From Acidimicrobiales bacterium (GTDB taxonomy: Bacteria; Actinomycetota; Acidimicrobiia; Acidimicrobiales; UBA8190), in contig JARLGQ010000111.1 in the NCBI GenBank assembly GCA_031292675.1, positions 1 through 41,304 of the forward strand: a stretch of 41,304 bases of DNA, in the 5' to 3' direction. The translations under genes and the position numbers were made by a program. Positions 16,212-24,373 of the stretch are shown here, piece by piece. How positions within the stretch are numbered: the first letter of the stretch is position 1; every line of letters starts with the position of its first letter. The notes under the pieces are model-generated. The model was given only the letters and a program-made list of their open reading frames with translations, searched no databases and was not told where the DNA came from.

Positions 16212-17522
16212 TCATCCTGCGACGGCGGCGCAGAACTCGCCGAAGACGTCGATGAACCGGTCGATGTGGCGCGCCTCGTGCTGCACCGACAGTGTCCACT
16301 GCTCCTCGTTTCCCGGTGTCATGAAGACGCCCCGGTTCACGAGCCACGCCCACGAGGCGTTGAAGAGGTCCTCGTCGGTGTCGAGGAAGCTCCGGTAGTC
16401 GACCAGGGGTTGGCGCCGGTACGAGACGCACCCCTTGCAGCCCAGGTCGATGACGTGGGCCGGGATGTCGTGGGCGGCGATGGCCTGGGCACACCCTTCG
16501 GCCAGGCGGCTTCCCATCTGCTTGAAGTGCTCGTAGGCCTCCGGGGTGAGCACCTCGGTCAGCGACGCCAATCCGGCCGCGGCCGCCAGCGGGTTTCCGT
16601 TGAACGTCCCCTGTTGGGCGATTCCCTTGCCGATCTCCTCCATGAGGTCGGCCCGGCCCCCGAAGGCCCCCGCGGCGACACCTCCCGTGATCGACTTGGC
16701 GAAGCACGCCAGGTCGGGCTGGACCCCGAAGCGCTCGATCGCTCCGCCCGCCGCGATGGTGGCGCCGCACTTGACCTCGTCGAAGATGAGCACGACCCCA
16801 TGGCGGGTGCACAGCTCGCGTACGCCCTCGAGGTAGCCGGGCCGGGGCAGCACGATGCCGATGTTCATCATCACGGGCTCGAGGATGAAACAGGCGATCT
16901 CCTCGGCGCGCTCGGCGAAGATGCGCTCGAGGGCCCCCAGGTCGTTGTAGGGGACGACGAGGGTCCACTTGCGCATCTCCACCGGGATGCCCTTCGATGC
17001 CGGCGGGTTGAGGCCCGTGTGCTCGGTGGCCTCGATGAGGTTGAGGCTGGGAGCGACCGAGAACATGACGGTGTCGTGATGGCCGTGGTATGCGCCCTCG
17101 ATCTTGCAGATGGCGTCTCGGCCCGTCACCCCCCGCGCCAGCCGGATGGCGTCCATGGTCGCCTCGGTCCCGGAGTTGGTGAACCGGACGCGCTCGAGCC
17201 GGAAGCGTCGGCACAGCTCCTCTGCCAACGTGACCGCCGCCTCGGTCGTCACCGCGAATTGCGTGCCCGACCGCGCCGCCCCTTCGATGGCCGCCACCAC
17301 GCGCGGATGGGCGTGGCCTGCCGCGGTCGACCCGAAGCCGTTGTGGAAGTCGACGTATCCCCGACCGTCGACGTCCCAGACTTCGGCCCCCAGGCCGCGC
17401 GCCAGGTAGATGGGGTAGGGGTCGGCCGCCTGGAACGAGGAGGCCACCCCGAGGGGCAGTGTCTTGCGGGCCCGCTCGTACAGACGGCGCGATCCCGGGG
17501 TCGCCTCCACGAGGACCGCCAA
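16212..17522 (-). CDS. Class III aminotransferase (glutamate-1-semialdehyde-aminomutase-like)
   Basis: A 436-residue PLP enzyme with SGTEATMDAIRLAR (117-130), EGAYHGHHD (142-150), Asp248 in FDEVKCGA and Schiff-base Lys276 in FAKSITGG. This sub-branch looks like HemL but the catalytic surroundings differ and the context is amine catabolism, so a transaminase acting on an amino acid is more likely than tetrapyrrole synthesis. The start is uncertain: TTG at 17522 opens the longest frame, while GTG at 17510 with a GGAG about 14 nt upstream is an alternative. It is divergent from the APC permease and convergent with the FAD oxidase. Confidence 0.88.
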   Translation of the reverse strand: MAVLVEATPGSRRLYERARKTLPLGVASSFQAADPYPIYLARGLGAEVWDVDGRGYVDFHNGFGSTAAGHAHPRVVAAIEGAARSGTQFAVTTEAAVTLAEELCRRFRLERVRFTNSGTEATMDAIRLARGVTGRDAICKIEGAYHGHHDTVMFSVAPSLNLIEATEHTGLNPPASKGIPVEMRKWTLVVPYNDLGALERIFAERAEEIACFILEPVMMNIGIVLPRPGYLEGVRELCTRHGVVLIFDEVKCGATIAAGGAIERFGVQPDLACFAKSITGGVAAGAFGGRADLMEEIGKGIAQQGTFNGNPLAAAAGLASLTEVLTPEAYEHFKQMGSRLAEGCAQAIAAHDIPAHVIDLGCKGCVSYRRQPLVDYRSFLDTDEDLFNASWAWLVNRGVFMTPGNEEQWTLSVQHEARHIDRFIDVFGEFCAAVAG

Positions 17523-17773
17523 CTCCTCGGCGAACAGCTCCCGAGCCCGGGCGCTGAGCCGCTCGTCGTCGGCGCCCGCCTGTGGCGTGTCGTGGTCCTT
17601 GGCGTCGGTCGTTGCCCTCGAGTCCCTCCCACCGCGCTCCGGCCGGTACCCCGTTCGGACATCCGGAATCTGCCTGCGAATCCGCAGCCGTTGTGCCCAT
17701 TATGCAACGAGATTGCTTGTCAGCGGGCATTTTCTCTGCGAATATGCTCGCAGCACAGCGGGGGAGGGGTCAA

Positions 17774-19387
17774 TTGACGACGACGACCGCAGACTCCGGG
17801 GAGCTCGGCGCCAGACCTACCGGCGAACAATCGGGGGGCAAGGGGCTCAAGTCCGGCGCCCTCGGCATGGTCTCGAGTCTCGTCATCGGGGTGGCCTCGA
17901 CCGCCCCCGCCTACAGCATCGCCGCTTCGCTCGGCTTCGTGACCGCCGCGGTCACCATCTTCGCCCCCTCGGTCATGTTGCTGGCGTTCGTGCCCATGCT
18001 GTTCATCGCCGCCGCCTACTACTACATGAACCGGGCCGACCCCGACTGCGGCACCACCTTCACGTGGGTGACCCGGTCCATGGGCCCGAAGACGGGGTGG
18101 ATGGCGGGCTGGGGAATCCTCGTGACCGACCTCGTGGTCATGCCCAGCTTGAGCTCGATCGCCGGCCAGTACACCTTCTCACTGTTCGGTGCCCACGGGA
18201 TCGCCAACAACCCGGGAGGGTTCTGGGTCACCTTCGTAGGGGTCATCTGGATCGTCGTGATGACCGCCATCTGCTACATCGGGATCGAGCTTTCGGCCCG
18301 GACGCAGGTGGCCCTGCTGGGCGCGGAGCTCGTCATCCTCGTCATCTTCTCGATCGTGGCGCTCGCCAAGGTGTACGGGGGTGGCGTCGCGCACAGCATC
18401 CGCCCGTCGTTCAACTGGCTCGATCCCTTCAAGATCTCGTCGGTGGGAGCACTGTCGGCGGGGATGCTCGTCGCCGTCTTCCTCTATTGGGGGTGGGACA
18501 CCGCCGTCACCGTCAACGAGGAGGCCAAGGACGCCAGGCGCACACCGGGGCGTGCCGCACTGCTCTCGACTCTCATCCTCCTTGCCATCTACGTGATCGT
18601 CGCCATCGCCGCCCAGTCGTTCCACGGCGCAAACTTCCTCACCAACAATTCGAACGACATCCTCGGCGCACTGTCGAAGGACGTGCTCGGCTCGCCGTGG
18701 GACAAGCTTCTCATCATCGCCGTGCTCACCTCGGCGTCGGCGTCGACCCAGACCACCATCCTGCCTGCGGCGCGATCCTCGTTGTCGATGGCCGTGCACC
18801 GGGCATTCCCCCGGCGCTTCGCCGACATCCACCCCAGATACCTCTCGCCCAGCTTTTCGACGCTGATCTTCGGGGCGATCTCCATCGTGTGGTACGTGAC
18901 GCTGACCATCGTGAGCCCCAACGACGTCCTGGGCAACTCCATTTCGGCCCTGGGGTTCGGCATCGCCTTCTACTACGGGATGACGGGGTTCGCCTGCGTC
19001 TTCTACTACCGGCGCCATCTCTTCAAGAGCGTGAAGAACTTCGTGTTCATCGGCTTGGCTCCGCTGCTCGGCGCCGTCATCCTGACCGGCATCTTCTTCG
19101 TCGCCATCTTCTACTACTCGAACCCGGAGAACTCGTTCATCACCGGCCAGGCGTGGCTCCCGTTCATCCACTTCAGCTTCCACATCTTCCACTGGCACCT
19201 CTATGTGAAGAAGGGCCTCGGACCGCCCGTCGTCCTTGGCATCGGTCTCTTGCTGATCGGAGTTCCACTCATGCTCTTCTGGAGGGTCCGGCACCCCGAG
19301 TTCTTCCAACGCGACCGTGAGACCGCCGCTGGGGTCGACAGTCCCGCGCCGCCTCTCACCCCTGGCGTCGTCCCGGTGACCGACTGA
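17774..19387 (+). CDS. APC-superfamily amino acid/polyamine permease
   Basis: A 537-residue integral membrane transporter with about 12 hydrophobic segments. The opening GALGMVSSLVIGVASTAPAYSIAA is the TM1 motif of APC permeases, and the segment SAGMLVAVFLYWGWDTAVTVNEEAKD matches the TM6-TM7 region with its conserved glutamates. The TTG start is chosen because GGGGAGGGG lies 5 nt upstream; an in-frame ATG at 17744 is less well placed. Its stop overlaps the ATG of the universal stress protein. Import of an amine or amino acid for the adjacent catabolic genes is inferred. Confidence 0.9.
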   Translation: MTTTTADSGELGARPTGEQSGGKGLKSGALGMVSSLVIGVASTAPAYSIAASLGFVTAAVTIFAPSVMLLAFVPMLFIAAAYYYMNRADPDCGTTFTWVTRSMGPKTGWMAGWGILVTDLVVMPSLSSIAGQYTFSLFGAHGIANNPGGFWVTFVGVIWIVVMTAICYIGIELSARTQVALLGAELVILVIFSIVALAKVYGGGVAHSIRPSFNWLDPFKISSVGALSAGMLVAVFLYWGWDTAVTVNEEAKDARRTPGRAALLSTLILLAIYVIVAIAAQSFHGANFLTNNSNDILGALSKDVLGSPWDKLLIIAVLTSASASTQTTILPAARSSLSMAVHRAFPRRFADIHPRYLSPSFSTLIFGAISIVWYVTLTIVSPNDVLGNSISALGFGIAFYYGMTGFACVFYYRRHLFKSVKNFVFIGLAPLLGAVILTGIFFVAIFYYSNPENSFITGQAWLPFIHFSFHIFHWHLYVKKGLGPPVVLGIGLLLIGVPLMLFWRVRHPEFFQRDRETAAGVDSPAPPLTPGVVPVTD

Positions 19388-19815
19388 TGGCCGGCGACGT
19401 CGTCCTCGGCTACGACGGCTCGGAGGGGTCCAAGGCGGCCCTGCGGGTGGCGGTCACCGTCGCCGGAGCCTTCGACGCGCCGCTCACCATCGTGTTCGGG
19501 TACGAGCCGAACCCGATGGGCGGGGAGACCGCCGACTACAAGAACCAGCTGGAGAAGATCGGGAGCGACCATCTCGCCGAGGCGGTCAAGGAGGCGAAGG
19601 CCCTCGACCCGTCCGTGGCGGCGGAGCCCATCGTGGCTGCGCTACGCCCCGTGGAATCGTTGCTGGAGGCCTCGCTCGAACGCCGTGCCCGGGTCATCGT
19701 GGTGGGCGGGAGCGGTGAGCGCCCCATCATGGGCGCCATCCTGGGCTCGGTACCCCACAAGCTCCTGCACCGCTCGACGGTGCCGGTCCTCGTGGTGCCC
19801 ACTCCCGAGGACTGA
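19387..19815 (+). CDS. Universal stress protein (UspA family)
   Basis: A 142-residue nucleotide-binding protein. The N-terminal strand DVVLGYDGSEGSKAALR and the C-terminal ATP motif G-x2-G-x9-G-S (GGSGERPIMGAILGSVPHKLLH), then VPVLVVP, are both present, so ATP binding is likely. The ATG overlaps the stop of the permease gene. USP domains or genes are often coupled to APC transporters and may regulate them. Confidence 0.93.
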   Translation: MAGDVVLGYDGSEGSKAALRVAVTVAGAFDAPLTIVFGYEPNPMGGETADYKNQLEKIGSDHLAEAVKEAKALDPSVAAEPIVAALRPVESLLEASLERRARVIVVGGSGERPIMGAILGSVPHKLLHRSTVPVLVVPTPED

Positions 19816-19878
19816 CTCCGCCGCTCGAGTCGAAGTCGGCCGATTCGAAGTACGCTTGGTCTTGATGGGGGTGGGGGG

Positions 19879-20163
19879 GTGACCACGGCCCTGGCGTTCG
19901 CGCTGGGCGCGGAGGTGTTGCTGTTGGGCTGCGCCGCGGCCGCAGGGATCCTGCACTGGCGCCGCCGCCGCCGCCGGCTCGAAGACCAGTTCGCCGATGC
20001 CCAGGCCCAGGCCCGCCGCCTGGCGCTCAACACCCGGATCCTCGACGCCAGTGCGGCCGAGCTGTCCGAGCTCGTCCTCGAGCACTCCCTTCGGGAGCTG
20101 GACCTCGGGGAGCCGCCCATGGGGTCGCCGCCGCCGTGGCCCGACGAGCCGGCTCGACCCTGA
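19879..20163 (+). CDS. Small membrane-anchored protein of unknown function
   Basis: A 94-residue product with one N-terminal membrane helix (about residues 3-24), an Arg-rich cytoplasmic flank (HWRRRRRRLEDQF), an amphipathic helix to about residue 75 and a Pro-rich tail. A GTG start follows a run of G that can serve as ribosome binding site. It matches no family I recognise; coding is supported by composition and by the positive-inside pattern. Confidence 0.55.
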   Translation: MTTALAFALGAEVLLLGCAAAAGILHWRRRRRRLEDQFADAQAQARRLALNTRILDASAAELSELVLEHSLRELDLGEPPMGSPPPWPDEPARP

Positions 20164-20192
20164 CGGTCGCCGCCGCCGCCACGGACTGACCT

Positions 20193-21512
20193 TCAGGGGG
20201 CGGACACCGCCGCCTCCAGGATCCCCAGGCCTTCGTCGAGGAGGTCGTCGGGGATCACCAGCGGGGGAAGTAGCCGCACGACATTGCCGTAGGTGCCCGC
20301 GCTCAGCACGAGCAGGCCTTGGGCGTGGCAGGCGGCCGCCACCCGGGCCGCGGCCCCCTTGTCGGGCGTGGTCCCGTCGGGCCCGACGAGCTCGATGGCG
20401 ACCATGGCGCCGCGGCCGCGGGCCTCGGCGACGGCGGGGTTCGAGGCCGCCATCGCCCCGAGCCGGTCGAGCATCACCGTCCCGATCCGGCGGGCCCGCT
20501 CGAGCAGGCTTTCGGTCTCCATGGTGTCGAACGCCGCCAGTGCCGCCGCACAGGCCAGGGGATTGCCGCCGAAGGTGCCGCCGAGGCCCCCGGGGTGGAC
20601 CTTGTCCATGAGATCGGCCCGTCCCGTCACCGCAGAAATGGGCAGCCCGCCGCCGAGGCTCTTGGCGGTGGTGACGATGTCGGGTACGACACCCTCGTGC
20701 TCGCAGGCGAACCATGTACCTGTCCGGCCGAACCCCGACTGGATCTCGTCGGCCACGAGGACGACGCCGTGGGCAGCGCACCACTGCGCCAGTCCGGGGA
20801 GCCAGCCCGGCTCGGGTACCACGAACCCGCCCTCACCGGCGATGGGCTCGACCACCACGCACGCGATCGAGGCTGCGCCCACCATGGTCTCGAGGGTGTC
20901 GATGGTCTGGGCCAGCTTCCCCGTCCCCCGCAAGGGATCGGAGTACGGCGCCCGGTACACCTCGGGGGCAAAGGGACCGAAGCCCTGTTTGTAGGGCATG
21001 GCCTTGCCCGTGAGGCTCATCCCCATCAGCGTCCGTCCGTGGAAGCCGTGGTCGAAGGCGACGACAGCGCTGCGCCCCGTGGCGTAGCGAGCCACCTTCA
21101 CGGCGTTCTCGACGGCCTCGGCACCCGAGTTCATCAGGAAGGTGCGCTTCTCGTGGGCGCCGGGCGCCAGTTGGTTGAGTCGTTCGCATACCTCGACGTA
21201 GCCGAGGTAGGGCGTCACCTGGAAGCACGTGTGCGTGAAGAGCTCGACCTGTTCCGTCACCGCCGCCACCACACGCGGGGCGCTGTTGCCGACGTTGGTC
21301 ACCGAGATACCCGAGGCGAAGTCGATGAGGCGGTTGCCGTCCACGTCCTCGATGATCCCGCCGCCGGCCCGGGCCACGAACACGCCCAGGGTCGTGCCGA
21401 CTCCCGCCGGGATCGCCGTGTTGCGGCGGGCCATCAGCTCACGAGAGCGGGGACCGGGGATCTCGGTCCGCACCAGCCGGTTCTGCGGGACTCGATCGGT
21501 CGTGGTCTTCAT
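20193..21512 (-). CDS. gabT: 4-aminobutyrate aminotransferase (class III)
   Basis: A 439-residue PLP enzyme transferring the amino group of GABA (or 5-aminovalerate) to 2-oxoglutarate. Motifs are NSGAEAVENAVKVAR (128-142), the FDHGFHGRTL segment (153-162), VVEPIAGEGGF (220-230), Asp255 in ADEIQSGFGRTG and Schiff-base Lys284 in TTAKSLGGG; these match GabT closely. GAGAGG lies 7 nt before the ATG. No succinate-semialdehyde dehydrogenase (gabD) accompanies it in the window. It converges with the small membrane protein gene. Confidence 0.93.
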   Translation of the reverse strand: MKTTTDRVPQNRLVRTEIPGPRSRELMARRNTAIPAGVGTTLGVFVARAGGGIIEDVDGNRLIDFASGISVTNVGNSAPRVVAAVTEQVELFTHTCFQVTPYLGYVEVCERLNQLAPGAHEKRTFLMNSGAEAVENAVKVARYATGRSAVVAFDHGFHGRTLMGMSLTGKAMPYKQGFGPFAPEVYRAPYSDPLRGTGKLAQTIDTLETMVGAASIACVVVEPIAGEGGFVVPEPGWLPGLAQWCAAHGVVLVADEIQSGFGRTGTWFACEHEGVVPDIVTTAKSLGGGLPISAVTGRADLMDKVHPGGLGGTFGGNPLACAAALAAFDTMETESLLERARRIGTVMLDRLGAMAASNPAVAEARGRGAMVAIELVGPDGTTPDKGAAARVAAACHAQGLLVLSAGTYGNVVRLLPPLVIPDDLLDEGLGILEAAVSAP

Positions 21513-21609
21513 GGGTGCCTCTCGCGCTCGGGTCTGTCGCCATCGAGCTTACGGGCGCATCCCGGCAACCGCCGCCAGGGAGAGGAACCGTCGTGACCGA
21601 CGGAAGGGG

Positions 21610-22263
21610 TCAGGCGTGCACCTCGTAGGCGCACACGTGGGCGCCGTCCATCAGGTGAGCCACACGCTCGACCTGCGCACCGGGCAGGGCGTCTCGGATG
21701 AAGGCGATCTCGCTCGAGCACGCCTGGCGGAAGCCCGTGGCGACCGACAGGATGGCGCAGTTGTGCTCGGTGATCCTCCAACCTCCGTCGTCGAGGCGTT
21801 CGACGTCGGCCAGGTATCCGTCTTCGTCGAGGATGCGCGTGAGCTCGGCCACCTGGTCGTCGAGGGTCATCTCCACCAAGCGGGATCGGGCCTCGGCGAG
21901 GCGCCGTTGCCGTCGGTGCTCGAAGAGCTCGGTCACCTCCTGGCTGTCGGGGCCGCCGAGATAGCCGAGCAGCTCGGTGGTGAGGTCGCCGTAGCGTTTG
22001 GGGAACAACATCTCCGCCGCCGGGGTGAGCTGGTGGGAGTGCGACGGCCGGCCCCGGCCATCGGGGTCGCGCCGATGTGTCACCAGCCCGTCCTGGCTGA
22101 GTCGCAGGAGTTGCTGCCGGACCGCGGCCACGGTGATCCCGAGGTGTTGCGCCAGATCATGGGCGTGCATCGAACCGTTGCGCTTGAGTGCCAGCAGGAT
22201 GGCGCGCCGCGTCGTGGGCATGGCGGCGAGCGGAGGCTCGACGGCAGTGGGCCGGTCCGTCAC
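21610..22263 (-). CDS. SufR-like Fe-S-sensing winged-helix regulator
   Basis: A 217-residue regulator. An N-terminal winged HTH (TTRRAILLALKRNG ... LAQHLGITVAAVRQQLLRL) is followed by the GRPSHSHQLTPAAEMLFPKRYGDL stretch typical of SufR relatives, a linker helix, and a C-terminal cysteine motif. Cys169, Cys182 and Cys211 match three of the four SufR cluster ligands (C-x12-C-x13-[C]-x14-C); the third position is Ala196. The GTG start overlaps the stop of the QueA-like gene. It is the last gene of an SDR - QueA-like - regulator operon and may control it through the upstream palindrome. Confidence 0.82.
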   Translation of the reverse strand: MTDRPTAVEPPLAAMPTTRRAILLALKRNGSMHAHDLAQHLGITVAAVRQQLLRLSQDGLVTHRRDPDGRGRPSHSHQLTPAAEMLFPKRYGDLTTELLGYLGGPDSQEVTELFEHRRQRRLAEARSRLVEMTLDDQVAELTRILDEDGYLADVERLDDGGWRITEHNCAILSVATGFRQACSSEIAFIRDALPGAQVERVAHLMDGAHVCAYEVHA

Positions 22264-23327
22264 GGCAGGATCAGATGGACGTCGCCGAATTCGTGCCACA
22301 GATACCCCTCGGAAAGAGCCGCCGCATACGACCGCTCGAGCACGTCCCTCCCGGCGATCGCCTCCAGCATGGCGAGGTGGGACGCCTCGGGCTCGTGCCA
22401 GCCGGTGAGCAGGCCGTCGACCGACGATACCGGGTGCTCGGGTGTCACGACGGTGTCGGTCCACCCACTCCCGGCGTGCACCTCGCGCCTCGGGTCCACC
22501 ACCGTCTCGAGGGCACGGACGACGGTCGTGCCGATGGCGATCACCCGACCGCCCTCGCGCCGTGTGTCGTTGACGCGGTGGGCCGTGGCCCGCGTCACCC
22601 GGTAGTACTCGGGATAGGGCGGTTCGGAGGCCTCGGGTGACGCCACCCCGGTGTGGAGCACGATCGGTGCCACCCCCACGCCGCGCGCCACGAGTCGGGT
22701 CAGGACCTCCGGGGTGAAAGGCCGCCCCGCGCTCGGCATCTCGGCGGAGCCGGGCTCGGTGGCGTACACGTTCTGGTACGTCGAGATCGGCCAGCTCCCC
22801 CGCACGTACCGGTAGCGGATGGGATGTCCGTGCACGGCCAGGTAGGTGTGCAACGGCCCTGGGGTCCGGGCCAGCGCGATCCACAGGCGGACCCCCCGGG
22901 GGTGCGCGGCGAACGGCGCCAGGAGCTCGACCCGTGCGCCTCCGACGAGGTCGACCACCTCTCCGGGCTGGGCTTCGAACCACGGTTCGTCGCCACGACG
23001 GAGCTCGACGGTCCACAGGCCGGCGGGGAGCTGCGTGGAGAAATGCACCTCGAGCGAGCGGCCGATCGAGTCGACGCCGGGCACGGCCGCGGCGAGGGTG
23101 CTCGAGGTGTTGACGACGATCAGGTCGCCTTCGTCGAGGAAGCGCGGCAGCTCCGAGAAATGGGAGTGCACGAGCGTCCCGTCGCGGCGCGGCGCCACGA
23201 GCATCCTGACGGCGTCCCTCGTCATGCCCCGCGCTTCGGGAGGGGAGCCCGCCTCGAGCTCGGCCGGGAGCTCGAAGGCGGGGAGGCCCCCGATGGCACG
23301 GCCCTCGGTCGGGACGAGCGTCGTCAC
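22260..23327 (-). CDS. Divergent QueA-like protein (SAM:tRNA ribosyltransferase-isomerase fold)
   Basis: A 355-residue protein of QueA length and layout (FELPAELEA at the start, FLDEGDLIVVNTSS, YVRGSWPISTYQNVYATEPGS, GTTVVRALETV, LLTGWHEPEASHLAMLEAI near the end). QueA transfers ribosyl from S-adenosylmethionine to preQ1 in tRNA. Motifs that are nearly invariant in QueA are altered here: NDTRV appears as NTSST, PTAGLHFT as PSAGRPFT, and the HVG-GTF block as LHTGVAS. Queuosine activity is therefore doubtful, and no other queuosine gene is present. It overlaps the genes on both sides. Confidence 0.82.
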   Translation of the reverse strand: MTTLVPTEGRAIGGLPAFELPAELEAGSPPEARGMTRDAVRMLVAPRRDGTLVHSHFSELPRFLDEGDLIVVNTSSTLAAAVPGVDSIGRSLEVHFSTQLPAGLWTVELRRGDEPWFEAQPGEVVDLVGGARVELLAPFAAHPRGVRLWIALARTPGPLHTYLAVHGHPIRYRYVRGSWPISTYQNVYATEPGSAEMPSAGRPFTPEVLTRLVARGVGVAPIVLHTGVASPEASEPPYPEYYRVTRATAHRVNDTRREGGRVIAIGTTVVRALETVVDPRREVHAGSGWTDTVVTPEHPVSSVDGLLTGWHEPEASHLAMLEAIAGRDVLERSYAAALSEGYLWHEFGDVHLILP

Positions 23328-24058
23328 GTCCGCACCCCCTCTTGGGCCGGCGTCGGGGCTGTTGCCAGCTCGGACAACCTGTACCTTCCGCTCGGGAGGC
23401 CGCCCTCGACGAGCCCCACGAGACGGGGAACGACGTCGACCGGGGCCGGGCGGTCGGAGATGTCCTCCCCCGGGAACGCGTCCTGGTGCATCTGGGTCCG
23501 CATGTCACCGGGATCGACAGCCCATACGAGGACGGACGGCTCCTCGACGGCCATGACCGCGCTCAGCTGGTCGAGGGCTGCCTTGGAGGAGCCGTACCCT
23601 CCCCATCCCTCGTAGGCTCCGACCGAGGCATCCGACGTGATGTTCAGCACTGCGGGCCGCGCCGACAGGCGCAACAGCGGCAGGGCATCCTGCACCAACG
23701 CCAGGGGGGCAACGACGTTGACCTCGAAGACCCGTGCCAGCTCTTCGAGGGGATAGGCCGCCAGATTCGGCAGCGGAGTGGCGCCGAGGGTGCTCGCGTT
23801 GTTGACCACGAGGTCGAGGCCGCCCCGTCGCGCCGCGGCGGCCACGAGGGCCCTGCGGTGCTCGCCGTCGGTGACGTCACCGGCGATCGCCACCACGGAT
23901 GCGCCCGGTGCCGTGCGGTCTCGGACCGCTTGTTCGGCCTCGCCGAGCTCGTGGCCGTCCCGGGCGTCGAGCACGATCGTCCAGCCCCGTTCGGCCAGGG
24001 CCTCGGCCAGCGCCAGACCCAGCCCTCTCGATCCGCCCGTCACAAGTGCGATGGCCAT
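23324..24058 (-). CDS. Short-chain dehydrogenase/reductase (SDR)
   Basis: A 244-residue NAD(P)-dependent oxidoreductase with the TGGSRGLG cofactor motif (residues 7-14), NNAS, a catalytic Ser in NITSDAS and the YGSSK active-site motif. The ATG is preceded by GGAGG at a good distance; a longer frame upstream lacks support. It is the first gene of the operon and its stop overlaps the QueA-like gene. Substrate unknown. Confidence 0.9.
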   Translation of the reverse strand: MAIALVTGGSRGLGLALAEALAERGWTIVLDARDGHELGEAEQAVRDRTAPGASVVAIAGDVTDGEHRRALVAAAARRGGLDLVVNNASTLGATPLPNLAAYPLEELARVFEVNVVAPLALVQDALPLLRLSARPAVLNITSDASVGAYEGWGGYGSSKAALDQLSAVMAVEEPSVLVWAVDPGDMRTQMHQDAFPGEDISDRPAPVDVVPRLVGLVEGGLPSGRYRLSELATAPTPAQEGVRT

Positions 24059-24102
24059 GGTGCACAACCTCCTCCGAGCCGGCTGACCCAGCCCCATCTA
24101 CT

Positions 24103-24126
24103 TAAAGATAGTGTTATCTATCTTTA
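24103..24126. promoter_or_regulatory. AT-rich palindrome upstream of the SDR-QueA-like-SufR-like operon
   Basis: Inverted repeat with 9-bp arms TAAAGATAG and CTATCTTTA around TGTTAT; a second nested repeat AGATA-N4-TATCT overlaps it. It lies 45-68 bp upstream of the SDR start in an otherwise GC-rich region, and TTGCGG followed after 16 nt by TAACAC can be read across it on the minus strand. Position and base composition suggest an operator, perhaps for the SufR-like regulator. It does not match the cyanobacterial SufR site CAAC-N6-GTTG. Confidence 0.6.
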
Positions 24127-24373
24127 TTCCGGCCGCAAGCCCTTCCCCGGGACTCCGGGGCCAGCCCGGCCCGGACGGGCTCCCGACACGCGCCGCCGCC
24201 GCGGCGTTCCCGGGTCCCGGAAGGGCGCGGGCGGCCCCATTGGGCCGGGCCCGGCCCCGCGGCGCGGTCGAACCCGCCTGCACCGCTGGATCGGGGCCAC
24301 CCTCGAGAGCAAATAGCATGCACGCAGGGGGGTAGGGCACGGGAAGGGCAATGGCTCGGAAAGTCGGCTCATT
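24127..24373. other. GC-rich intergenic region without a recognisable gene
   Basis: Between the palindrome and the DMT transporter start. It has long G/C runs with many short self-complementary segments, no convincing coding frame and no clear promoter. It may hold the start region of the transporter transcript. Confidence 0.5.

Noticed and set aside
17717-17748. Promoter TTGTCA ... TATGCT for the APC permease
   Set aside because: The spacer would be 20 bp, too long for a standard promoter; other pairings have weak hexamers.
21610-23508. A 632-residue protein ending in the SufR-like domain
   Set aside because: The upstream part is the QueA-like gene in another frame; the GTG at 22263 overlaps the QueA-like stop and fits the family start.
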